A model generated the notes under the pieces. The model searched no databases. It was not told the origin of the DNA and was given only the letters and a program-made list of their open reading frames with translations. DNA of 37,449 nt from Lachnospiraceae bacterium (GTDB lineage Bacteria > Bacillota > Clostridia > Lachnospirales > Lachnospiraceae). The DNA lies in contig JAKSSA010000022.1 of the NCBI GenBank assembly GCA_024403335.1, forward strand, positions 1 to 37,449, in the 5' to 3' direction. Shown piece by piece: positions 1-7,338 of the stretch. Numbering within the stretch: the stretch's first letter is position 1; every line of letters begins with the position of its first letter. A program made the position numbers and the translations under genes.

Positions 1-226
1 GTGCACGACCTGTCAAAAATTCCATTGAAAGGTAATAAACGGTCTTTAAATCCTGAGCTTCATACTCTTTGTGTGTCTTCATCCAGTCTTCAAGTACCAA
101 TTCCTTTACTGAAAAAGAAACTGCCTGAAAAAGCTGCTGCTTTGTTGCTTCTTCTGTTGTCTTTCTGTAAAGACGGAGCATGTTTTCTTCAATTAACTGC
201 TTAAGTTCTTCTTTTGTAAATCTCAC
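1..226 (-). CDS. glgP: Glycogen/maltodextrin phosphorylase, N-terminal part (runs off the window)
   Basis: Only the first 75 codons are present; the gene continues past base 1. The GTG start at 226 is preceded by AAGGAG with a 6-base gap. The decisive motif is YYLSMEFLTGRA at about residues 63-74, the hallmark of the N-terminal region of GT35 alpha-glucan phosphorylases. These PLP enzymes release glucose-1-phosphate from glycogen, starch or maltodextrins in the cytosol. The preceding helical stretch (FTKEELKQLIEEN...) also fits the family. The gene has its own promoter with a LacI-type operator across the start of transcription, so control by a MalR- or CcpA-like repressor is likely. Glycogen phosphorylase and maltodextrin phosphorylase cannot be told apart from this fragment. 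Confidence 0.9.
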   Translation of the reverse strand, partial: MRFTKEELKQLIEENMLRLYRKTTEEATKQQLFQAVSFSVKELVLEDWMKTHKEYEAQDLKTVYYLSMEFLTGRA

Positions 227-298
227 GGGAGTCTCCTTCTGAATAATCTTTCTCGATATTCAAATTGATTTTAAAAATAGTAAACACCAAATAAAAGC

Positions 299-318
299 TT
301 TCGGAATCGTTTCCGAAA
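299..318 (-). promoter_or_regulatory. LacI-family operator overlapping the glgP transcription start
   Basis: This is a perfect inverted repeat, TTTCGGAA-tcgt-TTCCGAAA on the plus strand. On the minus strand the centre reads GGAAACGATTCC, with the central CG flanked by AA/TT that is typical of LacI/GalR-family operators. It begins 4 bases downstream of the -10 box, a position expected to block initiation. The identity of the repressor (MalR-like or CcpA-like) is inference. Confidence 0.7.
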
Positions 319-321
319 ACC

Positions 322-350
322 ATTATAGCAATTTTCAAACCCCAAGTAAA
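322..350 (-). promoter_or_regulatory. Sigma-A promoter of glgP
   Basis: Read on the minus strand: TTTACT (-35, 345-350), a 17-base spacer, then TATAAT (-10, 322-327) preceded by TGC, an extended -10. The start of transcription should fall near 315, inside the operator at 299-318, leaving a leader of about 90 bases before the GTG at 226. Confidence 0.8.
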
Positions 351-384
351 GAACTTTTAAAAAAAGTTAGTGCTATTTTTCTCT

Positions 385-2691
385 TTATTTTTCTTCTCCC
401 TTAATAAGTCTCACTACAACCTCAAAGAAATCTGCTACTACTAAAGGTTTAGTGAGATGTGCATCCATTCCTGCCTCGAATACCTTGCCCCTGTCTTCAT
501 CAAAAGCATCTGCTGTCATTGCAATTATCGGCACTCTTTTTGCATCGCTTCTTTCAAGAGAACGTATCTTTTGTGATGCTTCAATACCATTCATCACAGG
601 CATTCTTACATCCATAAGGATAAGATTGAAAAAGCCTTGTGCTGATTCTTCAAACATATGTAATGCTTCCAAGCCATTACTTGCTTTATGAACGAAAACC
701 CCTTTGTCCTCAAGCAGCTTGTTTACAATAAACATATTCGTATCATTATCTTCAACAACAAGAATTCGTTTTCCTGTAAGAACTTTTAAATCTACATCAA
801 TCTTTGAATTACCTGTATCACCTTCATAAATTATACGATGTACAAATTCAACAGTAAATGTTGTTCCTTTTCCTTCTATTGTTTCACATTCGATTTTGCC
901 ACCCATGGCTTCTGTCAGAATTTTAACAATATGCAAACCAAGACCTGAACCGCCCAAGCCAACGGCCATCTTGTTTTCCTGTTCAAAGGGCTCATACATC
1001 TTCTTTGCAAACTCAGGAGACATACCAATTCCACGATCTCTTACAGTATATCTTAATTTTAAGGTTTTGTCATCTCTCCATACGGTAGTAATGATAAAAT
1101 CAACCTGACCTTCTTTATATGAAAACTTGATTGCATTTGTCAGCAAATTCATCAAAATCTGCTTCATGTGCATCTTATCCATCATTATGCAGTCATCATT
1201 TTCACCGTCATCATCTACATAGATATCTATGCTGTTTTTCTTTGCAAAAGTTCTTATTTCATTGACAACGCTTTCTCTTAAATCAAATCTGTGGCAAGGC
1301 TCCAAATCAATGTTCATCTTGCCTCTTTCAATTCTTGAAATACCTAAAACATCATTTACCAAAGCAAGAAGATAACGTCCTGACTCCATTACAGATTCAT
1401 TGTAGCCTTTTGCCTCTTCCAAAGTCTTTGCGGTTGTTATAAATTCTGCCATTGAAAGAATGCCATTCATAGGAGTTCTTATATCATGGCTTATTCTTGA
1501 AATAAAATCTGTCTTATAATTACTTGCCTGTTTTTCAGCCTCAATACTTCTTAATACTCTCTTTGTAAGTATCGCACCGTAAATTCCGTTTAATGCAATT
1601 AAAAGCACTGCAAATAATATACTTAATACAGCTAATGGTATGTTAAGTTCAGGGGCTTTAAAGGCATCCGTAGGTGTTAAAGTAACCATGAAATAGTTTC
1701 CTGAGGCTTTATCTATCTTCTTATAAGAAACATAATAAGAAATTCCGTAAATACTTTTGCCCATGTCACTGCCCAAATCATTACTTACCATACTTGCAAA
1801 TATATCCTGCTGTGCTTCCAGACTCATATCTGCATGTCTTGCCATAAAGGAATATAAATTATCTGATGTAAACTTGCCATTTCGGCAAACATAATTTGCA
1901 TCTGCATTTACAATTGCAAAGGACATCTCTTTATATCTGTCATTAGCCTTAAATTCCTTAACTATATATGAAGATTCAAACATTGCATAAAGGACATAAT
2001 TCTGATAAAAACCACCATCTGGCAGATTTTCATCCTCCTCCCATAAAACACATGGAGTACTTATGGAAGTAACCTTTTTTCCGTTTAAATAATATGTAAA
2101 TTCAGGTGAAAGTCTCAAACCACCATCAATTGGTTTATTAGCACATTTTACAGTATGCTTCTGCACAGCATCATAAGTTGAATCTGAATAATCAACTATG
2201 GCAAACTTAGCACCCTCAGGGCGTGTGCGCAATATTTTTTCACCAACCAGCCACTTTGTCTTATATTCTGCTGCCTGAAGGTTATCATTTTCGTCATCAT
2301 AAACAATGGAATTGCACCATCCCTTAAAAGTCGTATCACTTACAACCTGATAATAGATATAATCGCTATTGTAATTTGAATAGAAAAAGTCTAACAGTTC
2401 CTCCGGTGTCCAGCCTTTTTTCACAGCACCATTTTTACCCTCGTTAGCTGCTTTTGTAACAAATTCTGCAATTGTGTCTATTTTTTGCTGTTCAAGTTCA
2501 AATTCAGTTTCAAACAAAACACATTGTGAGGCAGTGGTGAAATCAACTGCAGCCATATTATTCTCGTTGAGTTTACTGTTATATGACCTTGTATAGCTTA
2601 AAAGCACAATACTAAAAGCAATGACCAAACCAATATTCGTCAAAACAATCATTCCTATGATATTTCGTTTTTTCGTTTCCCTTTGATTCAC
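385..2691 (-). CDS. Membrane hybrid sensor histidine kinase with C-terminal receiver domain
   Basis: This 768-residue protein starts at GTG 2691, with AAAGG about 11 bases upstream. It has a membrane segment near residues 12-33, an extracellular region of about 310 residues (probably a Cache-like sensor), and a second membrane segment near 351-374. The HisKA H-box ISRISHDIRTPMNG places the phosphorylated His at 402. The HATPase domain carries N519 (N box), DRGIGM and GGSGLGL. The receiver domain has acidic residues E647/D648, phospho-acceptor D694 (LMDVRMP) and K748 (TKP). There is no DNA-binding output domain and no separate response regulator nearby. It lies 14 bases after the solute-binding lipoprotein gene and is almost certainly co-transcribed with it, suggesting that the lipoprotein supplies the ligand or signal. 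The signal is unknown. Confidence 0.92.
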   Translation of the reverse strand: MNQRETKKRNIIGMIVLTNIGLVIAFSIVLLSYTRSYNSKLNENNMAAVDFTTASQCVLFETEFELEQQKIDTIAEFVTKAANEGKNGAVKKGWTPEELLDFFYSNYNSDYIYYQVVSDTTFKGWCNSIVYDDENDNLQAAEYKTKWLVGEKILRTRPEGAKFAIVDYSDSTYDAVQKHTVKCANKPIDGGLRLSPEFTYYLNGKKVTSISTPCVLWEEDENLPDGGFYQNYVLYAMFESSYIVKEFKANDRYKEMSFAIVNADANYVCRNGKFTSDNLYSFMARHADMSLEAQQDIFASMVSNDLGSDMGKSIYGISYYVSYKKIDKASGNYFMVTLTPTDAFKAPELNIPLAVLSILFAVLLIALNGIYGAILTKRVLRSIEAEKQASNYKTDFISRISHDIRTPMNGILSMAEFITTAKTLEEAKGYNESVMESGRYLLALVNDVLGISRIERGKMNIDLEPCHRFDLRESVVNEIRTFAKKNSIDIYVDDDGENDDCIMMDKMHMKQILMNLLTNAIKFSYKEGQVDFIITTVWRDDKTLKLRYTVRDRGIGMSPEFAKKMYEPFEQENKMAVGLGGSGLGLHIVKILTEAMGGKIECETIEGKGTTFTVEFVHRIIYEGDTGNSKIDVDLKVLTGKRILVVEDNDTNMFIVNKLLEDKGVFVHKASNGLEALHMFEESAQGFFNLILMDVRMPVMNGIEASQKIRSLERSDAKRVPIIAMTADAFDEDRGKVFEAGMDAHLTKPLVVADFFEVVVRLIKGEEK

Positions 2692-2705
2692 TGTTATATT
2701 GCCTT

Positions 2706-3968
2706 TTATCTTTCCATTCCGTAAATTTTATCAGCTTCCTTAAAAACAAAATTTAAAAAACCATACTCATCTTTTTTAAATTCAAGTTTTCCATACTCAA
2801 ATATGAATTTTTCCGGCACCCCAAGTCTCTGGTTTATATATTTATTAATATCGTATACATTAGGGAATTCGCCTGATACATTTGCTATATTTACATTTTC
2901 TTCTTTACTGAACATAAAGTTTAAAAATTCAACCGCATAATCTATATTCTCAGAAGTTTTGCAAATCGATATTGCATGTGTTGGAAGAATATATGCATAT
3001 CCACTTGCTTCAGATATCGGGAGCAAGATAAATTCATATTCTATTTCACTTGAATAATTCTGTTTACAGTTATTCAAAGTCTCAGCAAATTCCGTTGAAG
3101 CTATTAAAAATGGCACTCTGCCCAAATCATCGCACTTTTTATACTTTCTTTCTGTTTCGTCATACTTAATGTTGAAAAAGCTTCTTGCCATTTCATCATT
3201 GTCATTATAGCCAAGTTCATAATTACCATCATTTACATCAACTATCGGATCATTTAAAACTATATAGCCTTTATCCACATAATCATTAAAAATAGCAAAT
3301 ATTTCCGCTGTATCAATATTTTCAGCATTACCATATAAATCATCTATATCTGCTTTGCCTTTTTTTTCAAGTTCTAAGCAGACTCCTGAAAATGCAAAGC
3401 TCGCTGCAATTTCCATAGGGTTTCCATGAATAGGCACATAACCCTTTTCCTTAACAAATTCAAGTGCAGACATAAATTTCGCATAATTACTTGGCACATT
3501 AATTCCGTAGTGATTAAGTAAAGTCTTGTTTACATAAACTCCATAGACCATTGCCATTAAAGGAATTGAGTGCATATGCTCGTTAATATAGGGTTTTACA
3601 ATACAATCCAAGGAATCAGAATAATCGAAAGCAAGATTTTTTTCACTTTCGATATCAAGTAAGTTTACACAATATTTAGCCAAAGGATTGCCTTCAACAA
3701 TTCCGGTATTTAAAAACAAATCAACCTCGGGTGCATCACAAGACAAACGCTTTTCAAGTAAGGCGTCGTAATTTTGCATATACTCATATTCTATTTTTAC
3801 ATTGGTGTGAAGCTTTTCAAATCTGTAGGCTGCTTCTTCGATTGCAAGATTGGTAGTAGTTTTTCCAAGCACCCTAAGAGTAACAAAATCCTCCTGTACC
3901 TTTTCACCACAGCCGGCAAGACCTGTCAAAAATATTAAAAAAATCACACTAACAAACAATTTTTTCAT
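2706..3968 (-). CDS. Extracellular solute-binding lipoprotein (family 1-like), partner of the hybrid kinase
   Basis: The product has 420 residues. The N-terminus is a lipoprotein signal with lipobox LAGC, and Cys20 is the predicted lipidated residue, so it should be anchored outside the membrane. The rest resembles family 1 (sugar-type) ABC solute-binding proteins, for example YEYMQNYDALLEKRL early on and IPLMAMVYGVYVNKTLL in the middle. The start ATG is preceded by GAAGGG. It is the first gene of a two-gene unit with the hybrid kinase at 385-2691, and no permease or ATPase genes are adjacent. That context suggests sensing rather than transport. An orphan binding protein serving a transporter encoded elsewhere remains possible. 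Ligand unknown. Confidence 0.82.
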   Translation of the reverse strand: MKKLFVSVIFLIFLTGLAGCGEKVQEDFVTLRVLGKTTTNLAIEEAAYRFEKLHTNVKIEYEYMQNYDALLEKRLSCDAPEVDLFLNTGIVEGNPLAKYCVNLLDIESEKNLAFDYSDSLDCIVKPYINEHMHSIPLMAMVYGVYVNKTLLNHYGINVPSNYAKFMSALEFVKEKGYVPIHGNPMEIAASFAFSGVCLELEKKGKADIDDLYGNAENIDTAEIFAIFNDYVDKGYIVLNDPIVDVNDGNYELGYNDNDEMARSFFNIKYDETERKYKKCDDLGRVPFLIASTEFAETLNNCKQNYSSEIEYEFILLPISEASGYAYILPTHAISICKTSENIDYAVEFLNFMFSKEENVNIANVSGEFPNVYDINKYINQRLGVPEKFIFEYGKLEFKKDEYGFLNFVFKEADKIYGMER

Positions 3969-4000
3969 CGTTTTCCCTTCTTTTCTGGGACTTTTATCTT

Positions 4001-4029
4001 ATTTTATACTCACTAAATAAAATTGTCAA
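4001..4029 (-). promoter_or_regulatory. Promoter of the solute-binding protein/hybrid kinase operon
   Basis: On the minus strand: TTGACA (4024-4029), 17-base spacer, TAAAAT (4001-4006). It lies just past the terminator of the upstream gene and about 32 bases before the start codon at 3968. Confidence 0.75.
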
Positions 4030-4035
4030 ACAAAA

Positions 4036-4065
4036 ACAAAGCCCTGTCAAATGACAAGGCTTTGT
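4036..4065 (-). terminator. Intrinsic terminator after the small membrane protein gene
   Basis: ACAAAGCCTTGTCA / TGACAGGGCTTTGT forms a stem of about 13-14 bp with a T-G wobble and a tiny loop. On the minus strand it is followed by TTTTTGTTTG. It lies 23 bases after the stop at 4089 and insulates that gene from the next promoter. Confidence 0.8.
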
Positions 4066-4088
4066 ATAAATTTACCAAAATTTATCAC

Positions 4089-4325
4089 TTATTTAGTTAT
4101 TCCAAGGAATACCAAAACACAAAGCACAACATTAACAATTGAATAAGCTTCAATAAGTGAACCAAGAACTACAAAAATCGGTCCAATAATTGCTACACCA
4201 GAAAGGATGCTAAAAAGGAAACCAACTAATGCAATAACAACTACTGAAACAACGAGCTCCCAAATAAATGAACTCAAACTACCCTTCTTAATCTTGTAAG
4301 GATAAGGCCAAATCTGTTTTAACAT
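4089..4325 (-). CDS. Small membrane protein of unknown function (78 aa)
   Basis: The ATG at 4325 is chosen because GGAGG sits 8 bases upstream; the GTG 9 bases earlier would fall inside that ribosome binding site. The product starts MLKQIWPYPYKIKKGSL, a basic cytosolic-looking segment with an aromatic-proline patch. Two strongly hydrophobic stretches follow, near residues 20-45 and 47-75, so it is probably a two-helix membrane protein. It has its own promoter (4376-4404) and terminator (4036-4065), making it a monocistronic unit. I do not recognise a characterised family and infer no function. Confidence 0.7.
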   Translation of the reverse strand: MLKQIWPYPYKIKKGSLSSFIWELVVSVVVIALVGFLFSILSGVAIIGPIFVVLGSLIEAYSIVNVVLCVLVFLGITK

Positions 4326-4375
4326 TATAATCACCTCCGCTTTGATTTGATATCAACTCACTCAATACCACTAAA

Positions 4376-4404
4376 ATAATATCACAAAAACCAAAAAAAG
4401 TAAA
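4376..4404 (-). promoter_or_regulatory. Promoter of the 78-aa membrane protein gene
   Basis: On the minus strand: TTTACT (4399-4404), 17-base spacer, TATTAT (4376-4381). The expected transcript starts about 45 bases before the ATG at 4325. Confidence 0.6.
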
Positions 4405-4428
4405 TTACAAAACTGCTTATTTCTGTAG

Positions 4429-4480
4429 CTTGAAAAAACTTAAAAAGCTTAAAAAACTTGAAAAACTGCTTGAAAGACTG
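4429..4480 (-). repeat. Degenerate 9-12 bp tandem repeat downstream of the CE4 gene
   Basis: On the plus strand there are about five units of the type CTTgAAAAA/CTTaAAAAg, with lengths of roughly 10, 9, 9, 12 and 12. The array lies 20 bases past the stop codon at 4501. No hairpin terminator is visible between it and that stop. Confidence 0.5.
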
Positions 4481-4500
4481 TCAATTTCTATAGCCTGACA

Positions 4501-5115
4501 TTACTTATCCTGATAAACGCTTGTATAAAGGATGCCCTTTTGAGGTATTCTTCCACATTTTTCAAACAGTTCTGAAACTGTTACAAATTCAAATTCATCC
4601 TTTAATGCATCAATTATCTTAGGTAAAGCCTCAACTGTATTATCATTTCCAAGAAGATCATGAAGCAAAATCATTTCACCTGAGGTTGCAGATTTAACCA
4701 CTCTTTCATATCTTTCCTCTGCAGAAACTGAAGGTACCCAGTCATCAACTCCGCGACCACAGATAAAATACAAATCTACCAAATCATACAATCTGTCTTC
4801 CATTGCAATATAAGGCGGTCTGAAAAATTTTGGCTCTTTGCCTGTTATTGCAACAATCTTTTCAGTTGTTGTCTTAATCTCTTCCTTTATTTCTTCATCA
4901 GTAAGCTCTGTAAAAGGTCTGTGAGTTCTTGAATGATTATTTATTTCACATCCCAAGGCCATTTCTCTTTCAACCTGTTTTCTTGTATCCTCAGTAATTT
5001 TATCGCCTTCAAGAAAGAAGGTTGCCTTAACGCCCTTTTCCTCAAGTATATCCAAAACCTGGGTTGTCGTTGAATTATTAGGTCCGTCATCAAAAGTAAG
5101 TGCTATATATTTCAT
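4501..5115 (-). CDS. Polysaccharide deacetylase (CE4, NodB homology domain), cytosolic form
   Basis: The 204-residue product is essentially a bare NodB domain. The CE4 motifs appear in order: TFDDGP at 7-12 (catalytic base D9, metal ligand D10), HSRTH at 61-65 (metal ligands H61 and H65), RPPY at 99-102, and LLHDLL with H152. All catalytic positions look intact. These enzymes remove N- or O-acetyl groups from chitin-type, peptidoglycan or xylan substrates. There is no signal peptide or membrane anchor, unlike most CE4 wall enzymes, so it may act on imported oligosaccharides. GGAGG precedes the ATG by 6 bases. It lies 24 bases after the GH5 cellulase gene and is probably its operon partner. 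Substrate is not determinable. Confidence 0.9.
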   Translation of the reverse strand: MKYIALTFDDGPNNSTTTQVLDILEEKGVKATFFLEGDKITEDTRKQVEREMALGCEINNHSRTHRPFTELTDEEIKEEIKTTTEKIVAITGKEPKFFRPPYIAMEDRLYDLVDLYFICGRGVDDWVPSVSAEERYERVVKSATSGEMILLHDLLGNDNTVEALPKIIDALKDEFEFVTVSELFEKCGRIPQKGILYTSVYQDK

Positions 5116-5139
5116 GTATTTCCTCCAAATAAGTATTTT

Positions 5140-7092
5140 CTACTTAATTGTAAATGTTACACTCAATGTCTTTACTTTGTCAAGGTCTGCAGTGTCAATC
5201 AGTATAGGAGTTGCACCAACCAAAGAGCCACTTGCCGTTCTTCCGTTTGAAGGTGCTGAGGGAACCCAGGCATTGTAGATATTAACTCTTGTACACTTTT
5301 CGTCATCGCTTGTTGTATATGGCTGTCCCTTAAGTTTTAAAGCTACTCCGTTAACAGCAATTTCATTGATTACAAGTACACATCCCGGATAATTCTTCTC
5401 GCCATTTGCCATTCCCAAGGCGCAGAAAGCCGTTCCCTGTGCATATCCTTTAGAGGTTCCCGTAAAATCAAGACTTACTGTATACTGACCTTTTTCCGTA
5501 ATTATGGCATCATTTGCCTTCATTCCGCCTGTGAGCTGGTCAGGACTATATTTGTCACCTGTTGAATAAGTCATGGTCCAGTCAGAAGAATTAAACATTA
5601 TCCATGCAATTACATCATCTTCTTTCAAGTCAGCAACATAATCCTTCTTTGCTAACGCATATGCGTTCTCCATTCTCTCTTTTGCTTCCTCTATATAAGA
5701 ATCCGCTTTCTTAATTTCTTCTGTATATCTTCTTTCAGAATAAAGTTTGGCAATATCTTTGTCTATAATTGATTTTTTCTGCTTGTTATAAAGACCATTA
5801 CAATCCCATAAAACAGGGCAGTAACCATAAATGTCACAGTTATCAAGAAGATTTTGTATGAAATCAGCGGTATTTGCCTTAATCTTACCATCAGCGCCGA
5901 AGGCTACCGCATATTCACCAATTATTACGCCATATCCCTCGTCAACAAAATGTGCCATCTTTTTAAACTGGTTATTCTGCTCTTCGTAATCCTTCTTAAG
6001 TCCCCAGCTTGCAAGTGACTCATTTCCGCAATATCCCCAAGGGGTATAATAGTGAACTGAAACCAAAAGACGGTTCTTTGCTGAGTCTGTCGGCATCTTC
6101 CATCTCTTATCATTAGTTCTGTCAATATCGGTATTAAAGCCCGGAATTAAAAGAAAACGATTTGCATTATTTCCACCCATGCTTCTTATCAAATCAACAA
6201 ATGCCTGATTTATCACATTTGCCTGCGCATAACACTGACTGTCTGAAAGGGTATTCCCATCAGGGCAATAATCCATGTCATTAAGTCTGCTTCCGATTTC
6301 TTCATTTCCACCCTCGAATATGAGGCAGTCGCCATAATCTTTAAATCGTTCTGCAATCTGAGTCCACATTGAGATGTAAAGGTCCATGGCTTTCTTTCTT
6401 GTTTCCTCACTTGCTGAGCCAAACATACCCCACCAACCGCCATCCCAATGGTCGTTTATGATTACATACATTTCACTTTCCAAAGCATAATTTACAATTT
6501 CTTCAACTCTGTCAAGATATGCACTGCTTATCGTATAATCTCCAACTTCAAAATGCATGGTATTAGTCCATGCCACAGGAATTCTTATAACATCAAAGCC
6601 TGCCGCTTTCATCCCCTCAATCATAGCTTTGGTAGTTTTAGGCTGTCCCCATGCACTTTCATAGGCACTTATTGGAGCTGTCAGTCCGGCATACTTTCTT
6701 GCATAAGCTTCCATTGTATTGCCAAGATTAATACCATTACCAAGCATTGTAGCAAATTCGACAGCTGTAACATCATCTAATTTCTTAGAAGCAAAGCCGG
6801 TTTTTTCCTGCTTGACATCATTGTTCTCCTCAGTCTTTTCTGAAGTCGCTACTTTATTTTCATCTGCTTTTTCACCTGAATTAGCATTATTTGAATGATC
6901 TGAAGCAGTATCTTTATTTTCTTCAGAAACAGTTTTGTTTAAATCATCATTTACTGTTTCATTTACTGTTTCGTTTCCTGCATTCATTATATTATCAACT
7001 GTATCCTTTACTTCATTTTCTGTACAGCCTGAGAATAAAGAAAGTGATAAAACAAGGCTAAGTGCCATAAAATAAAATTTAACTTTTTTCAT
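5140..7092 (-). CDS. Surface lipoprotein endoglucanase, GH5, with C-terminal accessory domain
   Basis: This 650-residue protein opens with a lipoprotein signal (lipobox LFSGC, Cys23), followed by a Glu/Asn/Thr/Lys-rich linker to about residue 105. The GH5 TIM barrel spans about 107-455: GINLGNTMEA at 120-129, IRIPVAW at 169-175, DHWDGGWW at 214-221, acid/base E264 in GGNEEIG, HYYTPW from 347, and nucleophile E393 in IIGEYAV. Residues from about 490 to 650 form a separate beta-rich domain, probably carbohydrate-binding, which I cannot assign to a family. The enzyme should hydrolyse beta-1,4-glucan or a related glucan at the cell surface. The start has AAAGGA upstream. It leads a likely operon with the CE4 deacetylase. 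The upstream gap carries two unrelated tandem repeats. I could not pick a convincing promoter. Confidence 0.93.
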   Translation of the reverse strand: MKKVKFYFMALSLVLSLSLFSGCTENEVKDTVDNIMNAGNETVNETVNDDLNKTVSEENKDTASDHSNNANSGEKADENKVATSEKTEENNDVKQEKTGFASKKLDDVTAVEFATMLGNGINLGNTMEAYARKYAGLTAPISAYESAWGQPKTTKAMIEGMKAAGFDVIRIPVAWTNTMHFEVGDYTISSAYLDRVEEIVNYALESEMYVIINDHWDGGWWGMFGSASEETRKKAMDLYISMWTQIAERFKDYGDCLIFEGGNEEIGSRLNDMDYCPDGNTLSDSQCYAQANVINQAFVDLIRSMGGNNANRFLLIPGFNTDIDRTNDKRWKMPTDSAKNRLLVSVHYYTPWGYCGNESLASWGLKKDYEEQNNQFKKMAHFVDEGYGVIIGEYAVAFGADGKIKANTADFIQNLLDNCDIYGYCPVLWDCNGLYNKQKKSIIDKDIAKLYSERRYTEEIKKADSYIEEAKERMENAYALAKKDYVADLKEDDVIAWIMFNSSDWTMTYSTGDKYSPDQLTGGMKANDAIITEKGQYTVSLDFTGTSKGYAQGTAFCALGMANGEKNYPGCVLVINEIAVNGVALKLKGQPYTTSDDEKCTRVNIYNAWVPSAPSNGRTASGSLVGATPILIDTADLDKVKTLSVTFTIK

Positions 7093-7151
7093 GCTTTGTC
7101 CTTTTATTTTTATATAAAGATTTTAATATTCTAACTATTCACAAATTATTG

Positions 7152-7231
7152 TTTGCAAATTTCATTTATTGCTGCTATTTGCAAGTTTTTATTTGCAAAT
7201 TTCATTTATTGCTGTTATTTGCAAGTTTTGT
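7152..7231 (-). repeat. Two 40-bp tandem copies carrying TTTGCAAA motifs, upstream of the cellulase gene
   Basis: Copies at 7152-7191 and 7192-7231 differ at a C/T after GCTG and in the last two bases, with a weaker partial third copy just after. Each unit holds two near-palindromic boxes, TTTGCAAAT and ATTTGCAA, so five related boxes run from 7151 to 7239, spaced alternately about 26 and 14 bases. They lie 60-140 bases upstream of the GH5 start, so a regulatory array is conceivable. Confidence 0.8.
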
Positions 7232-7270
7232 TTACAAATAACACATTTATGAGCCATTTACTAAGTGCAT

Positions 7271-7338
7271 TTTTATAGGTTTATGACTGCTTGATTTTGT
7301 AATATTTTATAGGTTTATGACTATTAATTTTTGTAATA
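7271..7338 (-). repeat. 34-bp tandem duplication overlapping the stop codon of the GH113-like gene
   Basis: Copies at 7271-7304 and 7305-7338 share TTTTATAGGTTTATGACT and TTTTTGTAATA-type ends. The second copy includes the stop codon at 7324-7326 and the last four sense codons, so the array is a duplication of the gene's 3' end. Confidence 0.75.
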
